Shown one piece after another: positions 24,913 through 33,911 of a stretch of 64,000 nucleotides of DNA. The DNA lies in assembly GCF_009755605.1 (NCBI RefSeq), contig NZ_WPNZ01000027.1, forward strand, positions 62,001 through 126,000, given 5' to 3'. Position numbers and translations under genes: made by a program. The notes below the pieces were generated by a model. The model ran no database searches. It was given only the letters and a program-made list of their open reading frames with translations, and was not told where the DNA came from. Source of the stretch: Streptomyces typhae (GTDB lineage Bacteria > Actinomycetota > Actinomycetes > Streptomycetales > Streptomycetaceae). Numbering within the stretch: position 1 is the stretch's first letter; every line of letters begins with the position of its first letter.

Positions 24913-25961
24913 CCCAGCCTCACTCGCGGGTCGATGACGGCGTACAGAAGGTCCACGACGAGGTTGGTGATGGCGATCGCGAGAGCCGCGCAGAGCGTGA
25001 CGCCGAGGATCACGGGCAGGTCCTTGCTGCTGATGGCCCTGACCGCTTCGAGGCCGAGGCCCGGAAGGTTGAAGGTGGACTCGGTGAGCACGGCGCCGCC
25101 CATGAGCACGCCGAGGTCGAGTCCGAAGACGGTGAGGATGGGCGTCATCGCCGAGCGCAGCGCGTGTCTGCGGATGACCACGACCTCGCCGAGGCCCTTG
25201 GCGCGTGCGGTGCGGATGTAGTCCTCGCCGAGCACTTCCAGCATGGTGGCGCGGGTCAGACGGGCGTACATCGCGGCGTTGAGGAAGGCCAGCACGATCC
25301 ACGGCAGGATCAGCGTCTGGAACCAGACGTCGATCGAGTCGTCCGTACTGAGGCTGTCGGCGATCTCCACCCAGCCCAGGTTGTGGACGAAGATGCCCAT
25401 CGCGATCATGCCGGTGAAGAAGACGGGGAGCGAGACGCCGCCGAGGGCGGTGGTCATCGCGGCGCGGTCCCAGATGGTGCCGCGCTTGAGGGCGGAGACG
25501 ACACCGGTGAGGACACCGGCACCGAGCCACAGCACACAGGCGCCGGCGGCGAGCGCGCCGGTGACGGGCAGGGCGTCCTTGAGGGTCTCCCAGACGGGCG
25601 CCTCGGTACGGAAGGAGTAGCCGAAGCAGGGTGCGGGGCAGTGCGTGACGTCACTGCCGTTGACGTAGTCCCGGCCCATCGGGATGCCCTTGATGAAGTC
25701 CCAGAACTGGACGATCAGGGGGTCGTCGAGGCCGAGTTTGGTCCGGATGCCTTCGAGCTGCTCGGCTCCGGCCTGCTTGCCGGCGAAGAGGACGGCGATG
25801 TCCTGTCCCGCCCATTTGGGCAGCATGTAGAAGACGGTGAAGGTCGCGAGCAGTACGACCAGCACCATGATGATGACGGCGATCAGGCGCCGGATGAGAT
25901 AAGCAAGCACTGTGCGCGGCCCGGCGGTGCCCGGCGCCCCCTCGTGAGGGGCTTCGGTCAC
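24909..25961 (-). CDS. Peptide ABC transporter permease (DppB type)
   Basis: This 350-aa inner-membrane permease has six predicted segments. The first is LAYLIRRLIAVIIMVLVVLL. The EAA-loop region (EDYIRTARAKGLGEVVVIRRHALRSA) contacts the ATPases. The loop after the first segment contains VTHCPAPCFGYSF, a cysteine pair outside the membrane typical of the actinobacterial branch. GTG 25961 is chosen because upstream sequence loses character; the site before it is weak. It is separated from the substrate-binding protein gene by 108 bases holding a strong hairpin. Confidence 0.94.
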   Translation of the reverse strand: MTEAPHEGAPGTAGPRTVLAYLIRRLIAVIIMVLVVLLATFTVFYMLPKWAGQDIAVLFAGKQAGAEQLEGIRTKLGLDDPLIVQFWDFIKGIPMGRDYVNGSDVTHCPAPCFGYSFRTEAPVWETLKDALPVTGALAAGACVLWLGAGVLTGVVSALKRGTIWDRAAMTTALGGVSLPVFFTGMIAMGIFVHNLGWVEIADSLSTDDSIDVWFQTLILPWIVLAFLNAAMYARLTRATMLEVLGEDYIRTARAKGLGEVVVIRRHALRSAMTPILTVFGLDLGVLMGGAVLTESTFNLPGLGLEAVRAISSKDLPVILGVTLCAALAIAITNLVVDLLYAVIDPRVRLG

Positions 25962-26034
25962 CGCCCGGGGCCATCACCTGCCCTTCGGACTGGCGGGATG
26001 CGGCGGCAATGTGACGGGAGATCAGGAGGCGGTT

Positions 26035-26062
26035 GCCGCGGCGGGCCGGAGCCCGCCGCGGC
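26035..26062 (-). terminator. Perfect 12-bp hairpin between substrate-binding protein and permease genes
   Basis: The arms GCCGCGGCGGGC and GCCCGCCGCGGC are exact complements around a CGGA tetraloop, 8 bases past the substrate-binding protein stop. There is no U-tract. Inside an operon such a hairpin usually lowers downstream expression or protects the upstream mRNA, giving more binding protein than permease. Confidence 0.7.
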
Positions 26063-26069
26063 GTGCCGT

Positions 26070-27842
26070 TTACTTCTGGTTGACGCCGAGCGAGACGTAG
26101 TCGTAACGGCCGTTGTACGCGTCGGACATGTACGCGTTCGTCAGCCGCGAGCCGCGCCAGGTGATGTTCTTCTCGTAGAGGAAGGGCATCCAGTCGGCCT
26201 GGTCGAGGATCCGCTTGTCGAGCTCCTTGTAGATCTCGCCGCCCTTGACCGGGTCCGTCTCACCGATCGCCTTGTCGAACAGGGCGTCGATCTTCTTGTC
26301 CTTGATCTGGGACTCGTTGTAGTTGCCGTTCTCCATGAGGAAGCGGCTGTCGAACAGCGGCTGGGCGTAGCCCTGGCCGGTCGGGAAGTCCGGGCCCCAG
26401 CCGCTCATCTGCATGCTGTAGCCGCGCTTCTTCACCACGGAGGGCGAGCCGGTGATGCTGGCCGAGTCGGCGCCGTCGAGCTGCTCGACGGAGACGTTGA
26501 TGCCGACCTTCTTCAGCTGCGCCTGGAGGGCCTCGGCGGTGTCGACCTCACCGGGGTTGTTGTTGCGCGCGGTGAGCTTGGCGCTGAAGCCGCTCGGCTT
26601 GTCGCACTGCTTGAGCTCGTCCTTGGCCTTGGCGACGTCCGGCTTGCCCTTGCGCGCCAGGATCCCGTACGGGTCGTAGTCGCTGTAGCCGGGGACGGCC
26701 TTCGGGAAGGTGCTGTTGGCGATCTCACCCGCGGCCAGCTCACCGCCGCGGGTCTGCTGAAGGCCCGCGAAGTCGGTGGCGTAGAAGACGGCCTTGCGGC
26801 AGTGCACGTTGTCGAACGGCTTCGCGTTGTGGTTCAGCGCGACGTAGCGCACGAAGGACGTGTGCATGTTGTCGACGTTGTTCTTGTGCTTCTGCACAGC
26901 GGTGACGCGGCCGGACTGGGTCATGCCGGTGCCGTTGAGGTCGACGTCGTAGTCGCCGTCCATCAGGCGCTTGTCGTTCTCCTCCAGGTTGGCGGAGATC
27001 GTCACGTCGATCTTGTCGGGAAGCGCCGGGCGGATCGGGTCCGCCTCCTTCTTCCACTTGTCGTTGCGGACCAGGACGATCTTCTTGCCGGCCTTGTACT
27101 CGGCGAACTTGTACGGGCCCGCGGAGAACGGACGCTGGGTGTACTTGGCCTTGGTGTCCTTGGCCGCCTTGACCGCGGAGCCCGCGGGCATGGCCAGGAA
27201 CTGCTCGAAGTCACCGTTGCGCTTGGGCAGCTTGAAGATGATGGTCTTGTCGTCGGGCGTCTCGATCGCCTTCAGACCGAGCTTGTCCTTGGACGTGTCC
27301 TTGTAGGGGCCCTTGTACTCGCCCTTGGGGTCGAGCGTCTGGCGGATGTAGCCGGGGCCACCGGTGATGGTGTCCGTCGCCCACAGGCGCTCGATGCCGT
27401 ACTTGACGTCCTTGGACGTCAGCGCGGAGCCGTCCTCCCACGTCAGACCATCACGAAGCTTGTACGTGTAGGTCTTGCCGTCCGCGGAGATCTTCGCGGT
27501 GGACTCGGCGAGGTCCGGGACCAGCTTCGTGCTCTCCTTGCCGGGCTTGGTGTCGTACGACACCAGCTGCCGGGTGTAGAAGCGCATGAAGTCCCAGGAC
27601 ATGCCGTAGTAGGCGCGCTGCGGGTCGGCCGAGTCCAGGTCCTGCTTGCCGACCATGCGCAGGGTGCCGCCGGCCTTCTTGGACGGGTTGGCGACCTTGT
27701 TCAGCGAGGCGTTGTAGCCCGCGCCCTTGCCGCCGCCGCTGTCGTCATCGTCGCCGCCGCCGCACGCCGTGGTGGTCACCAGCGCCGCGACGACGAGGGC
27801 CGCACCGGCGGTGAGCCGTCGTTTCGGGGAAACTCTGGGCAT
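26070..27842 (-). CDS. Peptide ABC transporter substrate-binding lipoprotein (SBP_bac_5)
   Basis: This 590-aa family 5 solute-binding protein has a lipoprotein signal: basic MPRVSPKRR, hydrophobic core, lipobox VTTTAC with Cys27 as the lipidation site, then an acid linker GGGDDDDSGGG. The SBP_bac_5 domain covers the rest, with family segments such as KYGIERLWATD and PFDNVHCRKAVFYATD. It captures peptides outside the membrane and hands them to the DppB/DppC permeases. It is the second gene of the operon, behind the DppC-type gene. The size suits di- to oligopeptide ligands. Confidence 0.95.
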   Translation of the reverse strand: MPRVSPKRRLTAGAALVVAALVTTTACGGGDDDDSGGGKGAGYNASLNKVANPSKKAGGTLRMVGKQDLDSADPQRAYYGMSWDFMRFYTRQLVSYDTKPGKESTKLVPDLAESTAKISADGKTYTYKLRDGLTWEDGSALTSKDVKYGIERLWATDTITGGPGYIRQTLDPKGEYKGPYKDTSKDKLGLKAIETPDDKTIIFKLPKRNGDFEQFLAMPAGSAVKAAKDTKAKYTQRPFSAGPYKFAEYKAGKKIVLVRNDKWKKEADPIRPALPDKIDVTISANLEENDKRLMDGDYDVDLNGTGMTQSGRVTAVQKHKNNVDNMHTSFVRYVALNHNAKPFDNVHCRKAVFYATDFAGLQQTRGGELAAGEIANSTFPKAVPGYSDYDPYGILARKGKPDVAKAKDELKQCDKPSGFSAKLTARNNNPGEVDTAEALQAQLKKVGINVSVEQLDGADSASITGSPSVVKKRGYSMQMSGWGPDFPTGQGYAQPLFDSRFLMENGNYNESQIKDKKIDALFDKAIGETDPVKGGEIYKELDKRILDQADWMPFLYEKNITWRGSRLTNAYMSDAYNGRYDYVSLGVNQK

Positions 27843-27944
27843 TTTCTCGCAACCTCCGAGATTCGCGGTCCCTGGCTTTATCGCTGCCGAAGAACCATGG
27901 AAAAAGCCACCTGACCAGCGGCAGGGGCAAGTCAGTTGGGCCTG

Positions 27945-28949
27945 CTAGCGGGTTCCCTTGGGGTCGAGCGCGTCGCGCAGACCGTCCCCGAAGAGGTTGA
28001 AGGCGAGCACCGTGATGAAGATCGTCACGCCTGGGAAGACCATGAACATCGGGTCGTGCTCGTACGTCTCGAGAGCGTCCCGCAGCATGCCGCCCCACGA
28101 GGCGGTCGGCGGCTTGACGCCCGCGCCCAGGAAGCTGAGGGCGGCTTCCGTGAGGATGTTGGTGGGGATCATCAGGGTCGCGTAGACCGTGATCGGGGCG
28201 ACCAGGTTCGGCAGCAGCTCGCGGAAGAGGATGTGGCGCCGGCCGCCGCCGAGGCTCTTGGCGGCCTCCACGTACTCGCGTTCGCGCAAGCTCAGCGTCT
28301 GGCCGCGCACGATGCGGCCGACGTACGGCCAGCCGAAGAAGCCGATCACCAGGACGAGGATCGCGACGCGCACGCTCGTCCCTTCCAGACCCATCAGGTC
28401 GTCGGGCAGGACCGAGATCAGGGAGATGATGAAGAGCAGCTGCGGGAACGAGAGCAGTACGTCCATCACGCGGCTGATCAACGCGTCGACCCAGCCGCCG
28501 AAGTAGCCCGCGATGATCCCGAAGAGGGTGCCGAGGACCACGGCGACGATGGCGGCGAGGAATGCCACCAGGAGCGAGATCCGCGCGCCGTAGACGATGC
28601 GGCTGAAGACGTCGCGGCCCTTGTTGGGTTCGACACCGAACAGGAAGTCGCTGCTCACGCCGCCGAAGGCGCCCGTGGGCAGGTTCGTCAGCGGATCCAG
28701 CTTGTCCTGGTGGAAGTCGTTCGGCGGGTGGCCGAGGAGACTCACGATCAGAGGTGCGAAGACGGCCACCAGGACCAGGAGCAGCACCGTGATGCCGCCC
28801 GCGAGGGCGACCTTGTCACGCTTCAGCCGGTTCCAGGCGATCTGCTTGAGGGAGCGCCCCTCGACCTTCTTCACCCCTGCACCAGCTGCGGGAGCGACGT
28901 CCTCGGTGGGTTTCGCGTCCGCAGGTGTGTCATGCAATGGCGCCGTCAT
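27945..28949 (-). CDS. Peptide ABC transporter permease (DppC type)
   Basis: This 334-aa permease has an N-terminal OppC_N segment (KQIAWNRLKRDKVALAGGITVLLLVLVAV) and the conserved BPD_transp domain. The cytoplasmic EAA loop is REREYVEAAKSLGGGRRHILFRELLP. ATG 28949 gives MTAPLHDTPAD; the extended frame upstream is unlikely. It is the first gene of the operon in the order DppC-SBP-DppB-DppD-DppF, different from the enterobacterial dppABCDF order but seen in streptomycetes. Promoter and control sites probably lie in the 380 bases upstream. Confidence 0.94.
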   Translation of the reverse strand: MTAPLHDTPADAKPTEDVAPAAGAGVKKVEGRSLKQIAWNRLKRDKVALAGGITVLLLVLVAVFAPLIVSLLGHPPNDFHQDKLDPLTNLPTGAFGGVSSDFLFGVEPNKGRDVFSRIVYGARISLLVAFLAAIVAVVLGTLFGIIAGYFGGWVDALISRVMDVLLSFPQLLFIISLISVLPDDLMGLEGTSVRVAILVLVIGFFGWPYVGRIVRGQTLSLREREYVEAAKSLGGGRRHILFRELLPNLVAPITVYATLMIPTNILTEAALSFLGAGVKPPTASWGGMLRDALETYEHDPMFMVFPGVTIFITVLAFNLFGDGLRDALDPKGTR

Positions 28950-29329
28950 CGTGGCAGGGACCCCTCTCAACCGGCGGTGACCGGCCCGCACTTGCCGCTG
29001 TAGCGACGTGATCAGTCCGTCGTACACAGGGGCGAAGGCCCCTTGCTGCGGGAGTCTTCAACGGGGCCGTGATCTGTTACCAGACTTGTCGGGGAATGGA
29101 TGCGCAACCGTGATGCTGATCGAGGTGTTCCGTTATCCGGACGAGACTGAACGACGGGCGAACACGGGGCAGTTGGTGACCAAGGGTCTCAGGAGGTCTA
29201 TACCAGTACGGTGGCACCTGAAGCGGACATCCCGCCGGTCGGCGCTGATCAGCACGGTCCGGGCCCGGATCGGACCGTCGAGTTCCGGACGGTGTCCGGA
29301 TCGATGCGGTGGGGTTTGCGGTGGTCCGC
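28950..29329 (-). promoter_or_regulatory. Non-coding leader of the peptide transporter operon
   Basis: 380 bases separate the SseB stop from the DppC-type start and contain no convincing gene. It holds a small hairpin AGGGGC-GAAG-GCCCCT-like (29028-29043) about 80 bases before the start and a DasR-like dyad farther upstream. The promoter of the operon is expected here. Confidence 0.5.
29194..29207. promoter_or_regulatory. DasR-like (GntR) operator
   Basis: AGGTCTATACCAGT resembles the dre sites of the N-acetylglucosamine regulator DasR, whose core is TGGTCTAGACCA (10 of 12 matches). It lies about 245 bases upstream of the peptide transporter operon. Function is inferred from the match only. 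Confidence 0.4.
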
Positions 29330-30145
29330 TCAGTACGGGGCGGGATATCCGTATCCGCCCGCGGCGGGGGCCGGGGCCGCCTGGGCGTCGCGGTCGTAGA
29401 ACGGGCGGGCGTTGGCCCGCAGCCACATCGCGACCGGGTCGTGCGCGTCGGACATCGCCACCGTGGACACCGGCAGGCCCTCGGGAACGGCGCCGATGGA
29501 CTGCTGCATCATCGCGCGGACCGCGTCGACCGAGGCGGGCGAGGTGTCGTAGACATCGAGGCCGATGGCCAGGTACGGGGCGCCGAGCGCGGGCTGCACC
29601 CAGGCGCGGCGCAGCGAGCGGACCGCCGGGGTGCGGTGGGCGTTCTGCGTCAGCAGGGCGTAGAACTGCGGCAGTTCGATGGCCGGTTCCGTCAGCCGCA
29701 GCGGGCCCGCGGGCTGCTGGTCGAGGCCGCTCGTGAGACGGCGCAGATCCAGCCAGGGGATGCCCACGCCACCGCCCGGCGCATGCGGATTCAGCCACAG
29801 GCCGTAGTGGTCGGGGTACAGGGCGCGGGCCGCGTCGAGGGCGCCGATCACTTCGTACCCGCGGTTCCAGCCGCTGGCCGCGAGCTCCTGGGCGGAGGTC
29901 ACGCAGGGGGCGTAGCCGAGGCCCTCGATCTCCATGTTGCCGTACTGCGCGTCGGGGGAGCCGGCCTGGCCGTGCCAGAGCAGCATCCAGACCTGTCCCT
30001 CGGCGAGGGCACGCAGGAGCGCCTCGTAGGTGTCGTAGCGCCCCGGGGCGACCTGGCGCAGCATGTGCTCGACCCGCTCCCACGGTGTCGACTGCGCTCG
30101 ACCCTGGGTGGTCCCATCGCCCGCGGCCGTGCCCGACGCACTCAC
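29330..30145 (-). CDS. SseB family protein (paralogue 1)
   Basis: This 271-aa protein contains the SseB domain. Recognisable segments are WMLLWHGQAGSPDAQYGNME, GLGYAPCVTSAQELAASGWNRGYEV, and an SseB C-terminal part ending in DPVAMWLRANARPFYDRD. E. coli SseB is tied to serine sensitivity, but its biochemical action is unknown. The GTG 30145 start is preceded by AAGGGG. A second SseB-domain gene lies 360 bases upstream in the same orientation; both share the closing motif RNRxRPF/RANARPF, so they arose by duplication. The serine/glycine operon nearby makes the link to serine metabolism interesting but unproved. Confidence 0.85.
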   Translation of the reverse strand: MSASGTAAGDGTTQGRAQSTPWERVEHMLRQVAPGRYDTYEALLRALAEGQVWMLLWHGQAGSPDAQYGNMEIEGLGYAPCVTSAQELAASGWNRGYEVIGALDAARALYPDHYGLWLNPHAPGGGVGIPWLDLRRLTSGLDQQPAGPLRLTEPAIELPQFYALLTQNAHRTPAVRSLRRAWVQPALGAPYLAIGLDVYDTSPASVDAVRAMMQQSIGAVPEGLPVSTVAMSDAHDPVAMWLRANARPFYDRDAQAAPAPAAGGYGYPAPY

Positions 30146-30344
30146 CCGTAACCGCCCCTTCGCGACGTGCCCTACTTACTCGACCGCCCCAGCTTACTTC
30201 TGGCGGGGGCGCCTTGATCGGGGCTTGTGCCGGGGGGCGGCGTGCTCGCCGCCGCTCGGCTGTTTTCCCACCCGGCCGCCCGTTACCGGCGGCTCCGGCG
30301 CGCCGGGCGGGGGCCCGCGCGCCTCCGCTCCGGCGCGTCGGGCA

Positions 30345-30500
30345 CGACGCCTCGTGCGCCAGGGGCCTCGTGCGCCACGGGTCTCGTGCGCCAGGCGCTT
30401 CGTGTGCCAGGCGCTTCGTGCGCCACGGGCCTCGTCCGCCACGGGCCCCGTCCGCCACGGGCCTCGTGCGCCACGGGCCTCGTGCGCCAGAGGCCTCGTG
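30345..30500. repeat. 15-bp minisatellite, about ten copies
   Basis: Tandem variants of CTCGTGCGCCACGGG, each 15 bases, run between the two sseB-like genes. The 359-base gap (30146-30504) has no believable gene; long open frames through it arise because the period is a multiple of three. Copy-to-copy changes are mostly single bases (GCGCC/TCCGCC, ACGGG/AGGCG). Confidence 0.85.
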
Positions 30501-30504
30501 TTCG

Positions 30505-31392
30505 TCAGCCTGCCGTGAAGAACGGGCGTATGCGGTTTCTCAGCCAGTCCGCCACCGGGTCCTGGGCCACGTCCATGAGGACGAGGTTGACCGGCCAGGG
30601 GAGGGGGAAGCGGCCGAGGGCCCGGCCGAGGGCCCGCATGGGGAGGTCGCGGGCGTCGCCGTCCCAGGTGGACAGTTCGACGCCGACGAAGAGGGTCGGG
30701 TCCTCGGTCTCGACGGCGGCCAGGCAGCGGCGGGCGGTGAGCACCACGCCGGTGGCCCGGAACTCCTCGGCCGCCGCCGCCAGGAAGTCGACCGGGTCCT
30801 CCTTCCAGTCCGGCTCGAAGAGGCGCACGCGCCCCCCGCTCGCCGGCCCGTCCAGCTCCGTGCGCCCCACCCGGCACAGCGCGGCGACGGCGGGCGGCGG
30901 CAGCGGCACCGTGACGGTGCCCTCCGGGTTCAGGGCGATGCCGAGCTGTGGCGGCAGCCCGCGGGCGAACTCCACGGCGGGCGCCGCGGTGCCGTCCATC
31001 CGGCCGCCCGTGGCCTGCTGGAACTGCTGCTCGGAGGTGAAGACGGGGACGTAGGCCTGGCCGTCGATGTCGAGGGTCGGCAGGTCGAGGGTGCCGCTGT
31101 CCGGGCCGCCGCCGCCCGGCAGCGGGATCCAGATCCGGCTGCGGCCCAGGGCCTCCACGATGCGGGCCCCCACCGCGTCGGAGGGCGGCACGCCGAGCGA
31201 GGCGGCGAGGACCTCCTCCAACTCGTTGGCCGGCCACCCCCCGTACGGATGCGCGTGCGCCTGCGCCGGTGCGTGCGCCTGCGCCGGAACGCCGCCCGGA
31301 AGGTCCGCCGCGTGACCCGGGTGGCCCGCGTGACCCGGGTGGCCCGGGTGGCCCGGGTGGCCCGGGTGGCCCGGGTAGTCCGGATGGTTCAT
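30505..31392 (-). CDS. SseB family protein (paralogue 2) with Gly-His-Pro repeat
   Basis: This 295-aa protein begins with a low-complexity tail (residues 1-50) containing tripeptide GHP units and Ala/His/Gln stretches. The SseB domains follow (ELEEVLAASLG, AYVPVFTSEQQFQQATGG, and a closing DPVADWLRNRIRPFFTAG). The His-rich tail could bind metal, but this is not shown. It is a paralogue of the gene 360 bases downstream. ATG 31392 is the only reasonable start for the repeat. Function beyond the family name is unknown. Confidence 0.85.
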   Translation of the reverse strand: MNHPDYPGHPGHPGHPGHPGHAGHPGHAADLPGGVPAQAHAPAQAHAHPYGGWPANELEEVLAASLGVPPSDAVGARIVEALGRSRIWIPLPGGGGPDSGTLDLPTLDIDGQAYVPVFTSEQQFQQATGGRMDGTAAPAVEFARGLPPQLGIALNPEGTVTVPLPPPAVAALCRVGRTELDGPASGGRVRLFEPDWKEDPVDFLAAAAEEFRATGVVLTARRCLAAVETEDPTLFVGVELSTWDGDARDLPMRALGRALGRFPLPWPVNLVLMDVAQDPVADWLRNRIRPFFTAG

Positions 31393-31519
31393 GTGCCCTC
31401 GACCCCTGCTCTGCCGTGCTCCTGCTGCCGGTGCCCGACCCTAACGCCGGGGCCTGGGCAGCAGGGCAGGGGCGGCCGGAGCAGCCGGGGCTTCTGGGTC
31501 TTCTGGGTCTTCTGGGTCT

Positions 31520-32251
31520 TCAAGTCCCGAAGCCGATCTCCCCGAGCGCCCCGGCCGCCTCCCGGTCGAGCAGCACTGCGGAGCCGCAGCCCCGCGGCAG
31601 GTCACCGCGCTCCACGGCCCGCACGAGGCGGCCGACCGTCCTGCGGTGCCGCGCGAAGGCGTACCTCGACACCCCGCGCCCGCGCGCCCGCTGCCCCTCG
31701 ACGGCGGTCTCCTCGGGCACGTCGAGCAGCAGCAGATGCAGGGTCGCCCCGCGCCGGGCCGCCGCGCGGGCGAGCCAGCGGCGCACCCAGGGCTGGGTGC
31801 CGCAGTCGTGCACCACGACGCCGTCGCCCGCGCGCAGGGCCCGGCGCAGACCGGCGTAGTGCGCGACGCGGACCAGCGGGCGGTAGAGCGCGTAGGGCAG
31901 CAGTCTCGGCATGCGGGCCGCCCAGCGGTCGCGGGTGTCCTGGGAGTCCACGCGCGGGCCCGCCACCGCGCGCCGCATCAGCGTGGACTTGCCGCTGCCC
32001 GGCAGCCCGGACACGACCACGACGTCCGCCGCACCGAACACCAGCCGCCGCGAACCCGCGGCGGCACGGCGGCCCCTGAGATCGCGCACGACGGGCCGCG
32101 GGAAGTACCCGAGGCTCTCGCGCGCGGGCACACCGGACTGCGGCGGCAGCACACCCACGCCGCTGCCCGGCAGCGCCACACCCGTGGCCGCCTCACAAGC
32201 ACTGCTCCTGCGCACCGTGATCCGCCTCCCCATGCTGGTCACGTCACTCAT
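31520..32251 (-). CDS. P-loop kinase/AAA-type ATPase
   Basis: This 243-aa protein has a clear Walker A GLPGSGKS (82-89) and the general layout of small P-loop kinases (zeta toxin, polynucleotide or gluconate kinase-like). A conserved HDCG and an arginine-rich lid region (RWLARAAARRG) follow. The substrate cannot be told. ATG 32251 (MSDVTSMGRR) is chosen; the longer frame upstream runs into the glycine riboswitch on the other strand. GGAG lies 11 bases before the start. It is divergent from the gcv operon. Confidence 0.8.
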   Translation of the reverse strand: MSDVTSMGRRITVRRSSACEAATGVALPGSGVGVLPPQSGVPARESLGYFPRPVVRDLRGRRAAAGSRRLVFGAADVVVVSGLPGSGKSTLMRRAVAGPRVDSQDTRDRWAARMPRLLPYALYRPLVRVAHYAGLRRALRAGDGVVVHDCGTQPWVRRWLARAAARRGATLHLLLLDVPEETAVEGQRARGRGVSRYAFARHRRTVGRLVRAVERGDLPRGCGSAVLLDREAAGALGEIGFGT

Positions 32252-32410
32252 CCCCAGTACTTCTCCGTCGAGTGTAAAGAGAAGGTAATGCCGCACAAGA
32301 GCGCCAAGGGCCCTGAAGCCCCCGAAACCAGCGCACTCAGGTTGCGGCTGTTGTGAAGAGGGGGCGCGTGCAATGATGTGCGCGCCAACTCCATACCGGC
32401 CGCTTGAATC

Positions 32411-32632
32411 CGCGCGGGAGAGTTCCCGGGGACATGACGTTCCCCCCGGGACGCCGAAGGAGCAAGTTCCTCCCTTGAATCTCTCAGGCCCCGTACCGCG
32501 CGGGCGAGGCACATCTGAAAAGCGGGCCACCACCGGTCACAGGGGCGGCTCCACCCAAGGTGCAAGTCATGCCCCGGCGCACGTACGGGCGTGGTGAACC
32601 TCTCAGGTCCGATGACAGATGGGGAGGATAGA
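32411..32632 (+). ncRNA. Tandem glycine riboswitch
   Basis: Two glycine aptamers in series lie in the gcvT leader. The first (about 32411-32520) shows GCGGGAGAG, then CCGAAGGAGCAAG, then ATCTCTCAGG. The second (about 32525-32630) shows CCAAGGTGCAAG followed by ACCTCTCAGGTCC and GACAGATGGGGA. The paired CTCTCAGG elements 3' of each aptamer are diagnostic. Family knowledge says glycine binding turns the downstream glycine-cleavage genes on. The end of the second aptamer is about 35 bases before the gcvT start. Confidence 0.92.
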
Positions 32633-32664
32633 CCTCGCCCGTCATGCCCCGGGAGCCAGTACTG

Positions 32665-33792
32665 ATGAGCAATACGCCACCACGCCACACCGCCCTCGAC
32701 CCGCTGCACCGGTCGCTCGGCGCGACCATGACCGACTTCGCGGGCTGGGACATGCCGCTGCGGTACGCCAGCGAGCGCGACGAGCACAACGCCGTCCGCA
32801 CCCGCGCCGGCCTCTTCGACCTCTCCCACATGGGCGAGATCACCGTCACCGGCCCGCAGGCCGTGGACCTCCTGAACTTCGCGCTCGTCGGCAACATCGG
32901 CTCCGTCGGCACCGGCCGCGCCCGCTACACCATGATCTGTCAGGCGGACGGCGGCATCCTCGACGACCTCATCGTCTACCGGCTCGGGGACCAGGAGTAC
33001 ATGGTCGTCGCCAACGCCGGGAACGCCCAGGTCGTCCTGGACGCGCTGACCGAGCGTGCGGCCGGCTTCGACGCCGGGGTGCGCGACGACCGCGAGGCCT
33101 ACGCCCTGCTCGCCGTCCAGGGTCCGGAGTCCCCCGGCATCCTGAAGTCGGTCACCGACGCCGACCTCGACGGCCTGAAGTACTACGCGGGCCTGCCCGG
33201 CACCGTCGCCGGCGTCCCGGCCCTGATCGCCCGCACCGGCTACACCGGCGAGGACGGCTTCGAGCTGTTCGTCGCCCCCGAGCACGCCGAGCAGCTGTGG
33301 CGGGCCCTGACCGAGGCGGGCGAAAGCGTGGGCCTGGTCCCCTGCGGCCTGTCCTGCCGCGACACGCTGCGCCTGGAGGCGGGCATGCCGCTGTACGGGC
33401 ACGAGCTGACGACGGCCCTCACGCCGTTCGACGCCGGTCTGGGACGAGTCGTCAAGTTTGACAAGACGACTCATGCGGATGACTTCGTGGGCGGTGAGGC
33501 GCTGCGCGCCGCAGCCGAGCGCGCCGAGGCCGCTCCCCCGCGCAAGCTCGTCGGCCTGATCGCCGAGGGCCGCCGGGTCCCGCGCGCGGGCATGAGTGTG
33601 GTCGCCGGCGGCGAGGTAGTCGGCGAGGTCACCTCGGGCGCGCCGTCCCCGACGCTCGGCAAGCCGATCGCGATGGCCTACGTGGAGGTGGCGCACGCCG
33701 CCCCCGGCACGGCGGGCGTGGGCGTGGACATCCGCGGCACGCACGAGCCGTACGAAGTCGTCGCGCTGCCGTTCTACAAGCGCCAGAAGTGA
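32665..33792 (+). CDS. gcvT: Glycine cleavage system T protein (aminomethyltransferase)
   Basis: GcvT passes the aminomethyl carbon from the lipoyl arm of GcvH to tetrahydrofolate, releasing ammonia. This 375-aa protein has the family's folate-binding segments: MTDFAGWDMPLRYASE, the LFDLSHMGEI core and GYTGEDGFELF. It also has a C-terminal barrel (GVDIRGTHEPYEVVALPFYK). ATG 32665 follows GGGAG; a short in-frame N-terminal extension from 32644 is less likely. It is the first gene after the glycine riboswitch, and gcvH follows after 119 bases. gcvP is not in the window. Confidence 0.97.
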   Translation: MSNTPPRHTALDPLHRSLGATMTDFAGWDMPLRYASERDEHNAVRTRAGLFDLSHMGEITVTGPQAVDLLNFALVGNIGSVGTGRARYTMICQADGGILDDLIVYRLGDQEYMVVANAGNAQVVLDALTERAAGFDAGVRDDREAYALLAVQGPESPGILKSVTDADLDGLKYYAGLPGTVAGVPALIARTGYTGEDGFELFVAPEHAEQLWRALTEAGESVGLVPCGLSCRDTLRLEAGMPLYGHELTTALTPFDAGLGRVVKFDKTTHADDFVGGEALRAAAERAEAAPPRKLVGLIAEGRRVPRAGMSVVAGGEVVGEVTSGAPSPTLGKPIAMAYVEVAHAAPGTAGVGVDIRGTHEPYEVVALPFYKRQK

Positions 33793-33911
33793 CACCCGGG
33801 CACCAGCGGTGACCCGCGCGGGCGGCGGAAGTGAGCACGTCCGTCCCGCCCGTCTCAGTCCGTAAGACCCACGTTTCTCAGCACACGTCCGCGTACAGGA
33901 GAATTCAGGCC

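Noticed and set aside
25164..27914. 916-codon open frame opposite the peptide transporter genes
   Set aside because: It runs across three real genes on the other strand and has no domain; a GC-skew artefact.
30345..30500. CRISPR-like array
   Set aside because: Units are directly adjacent 15-mers with no unique spacers, and no cas gene is near.
30085..32079. 664-codon open frame across the minisatellite and SseB gene
   Set aside because: It stays open because the repeat period is a multiple of three; it overlaps well-supported genes on the other strand.
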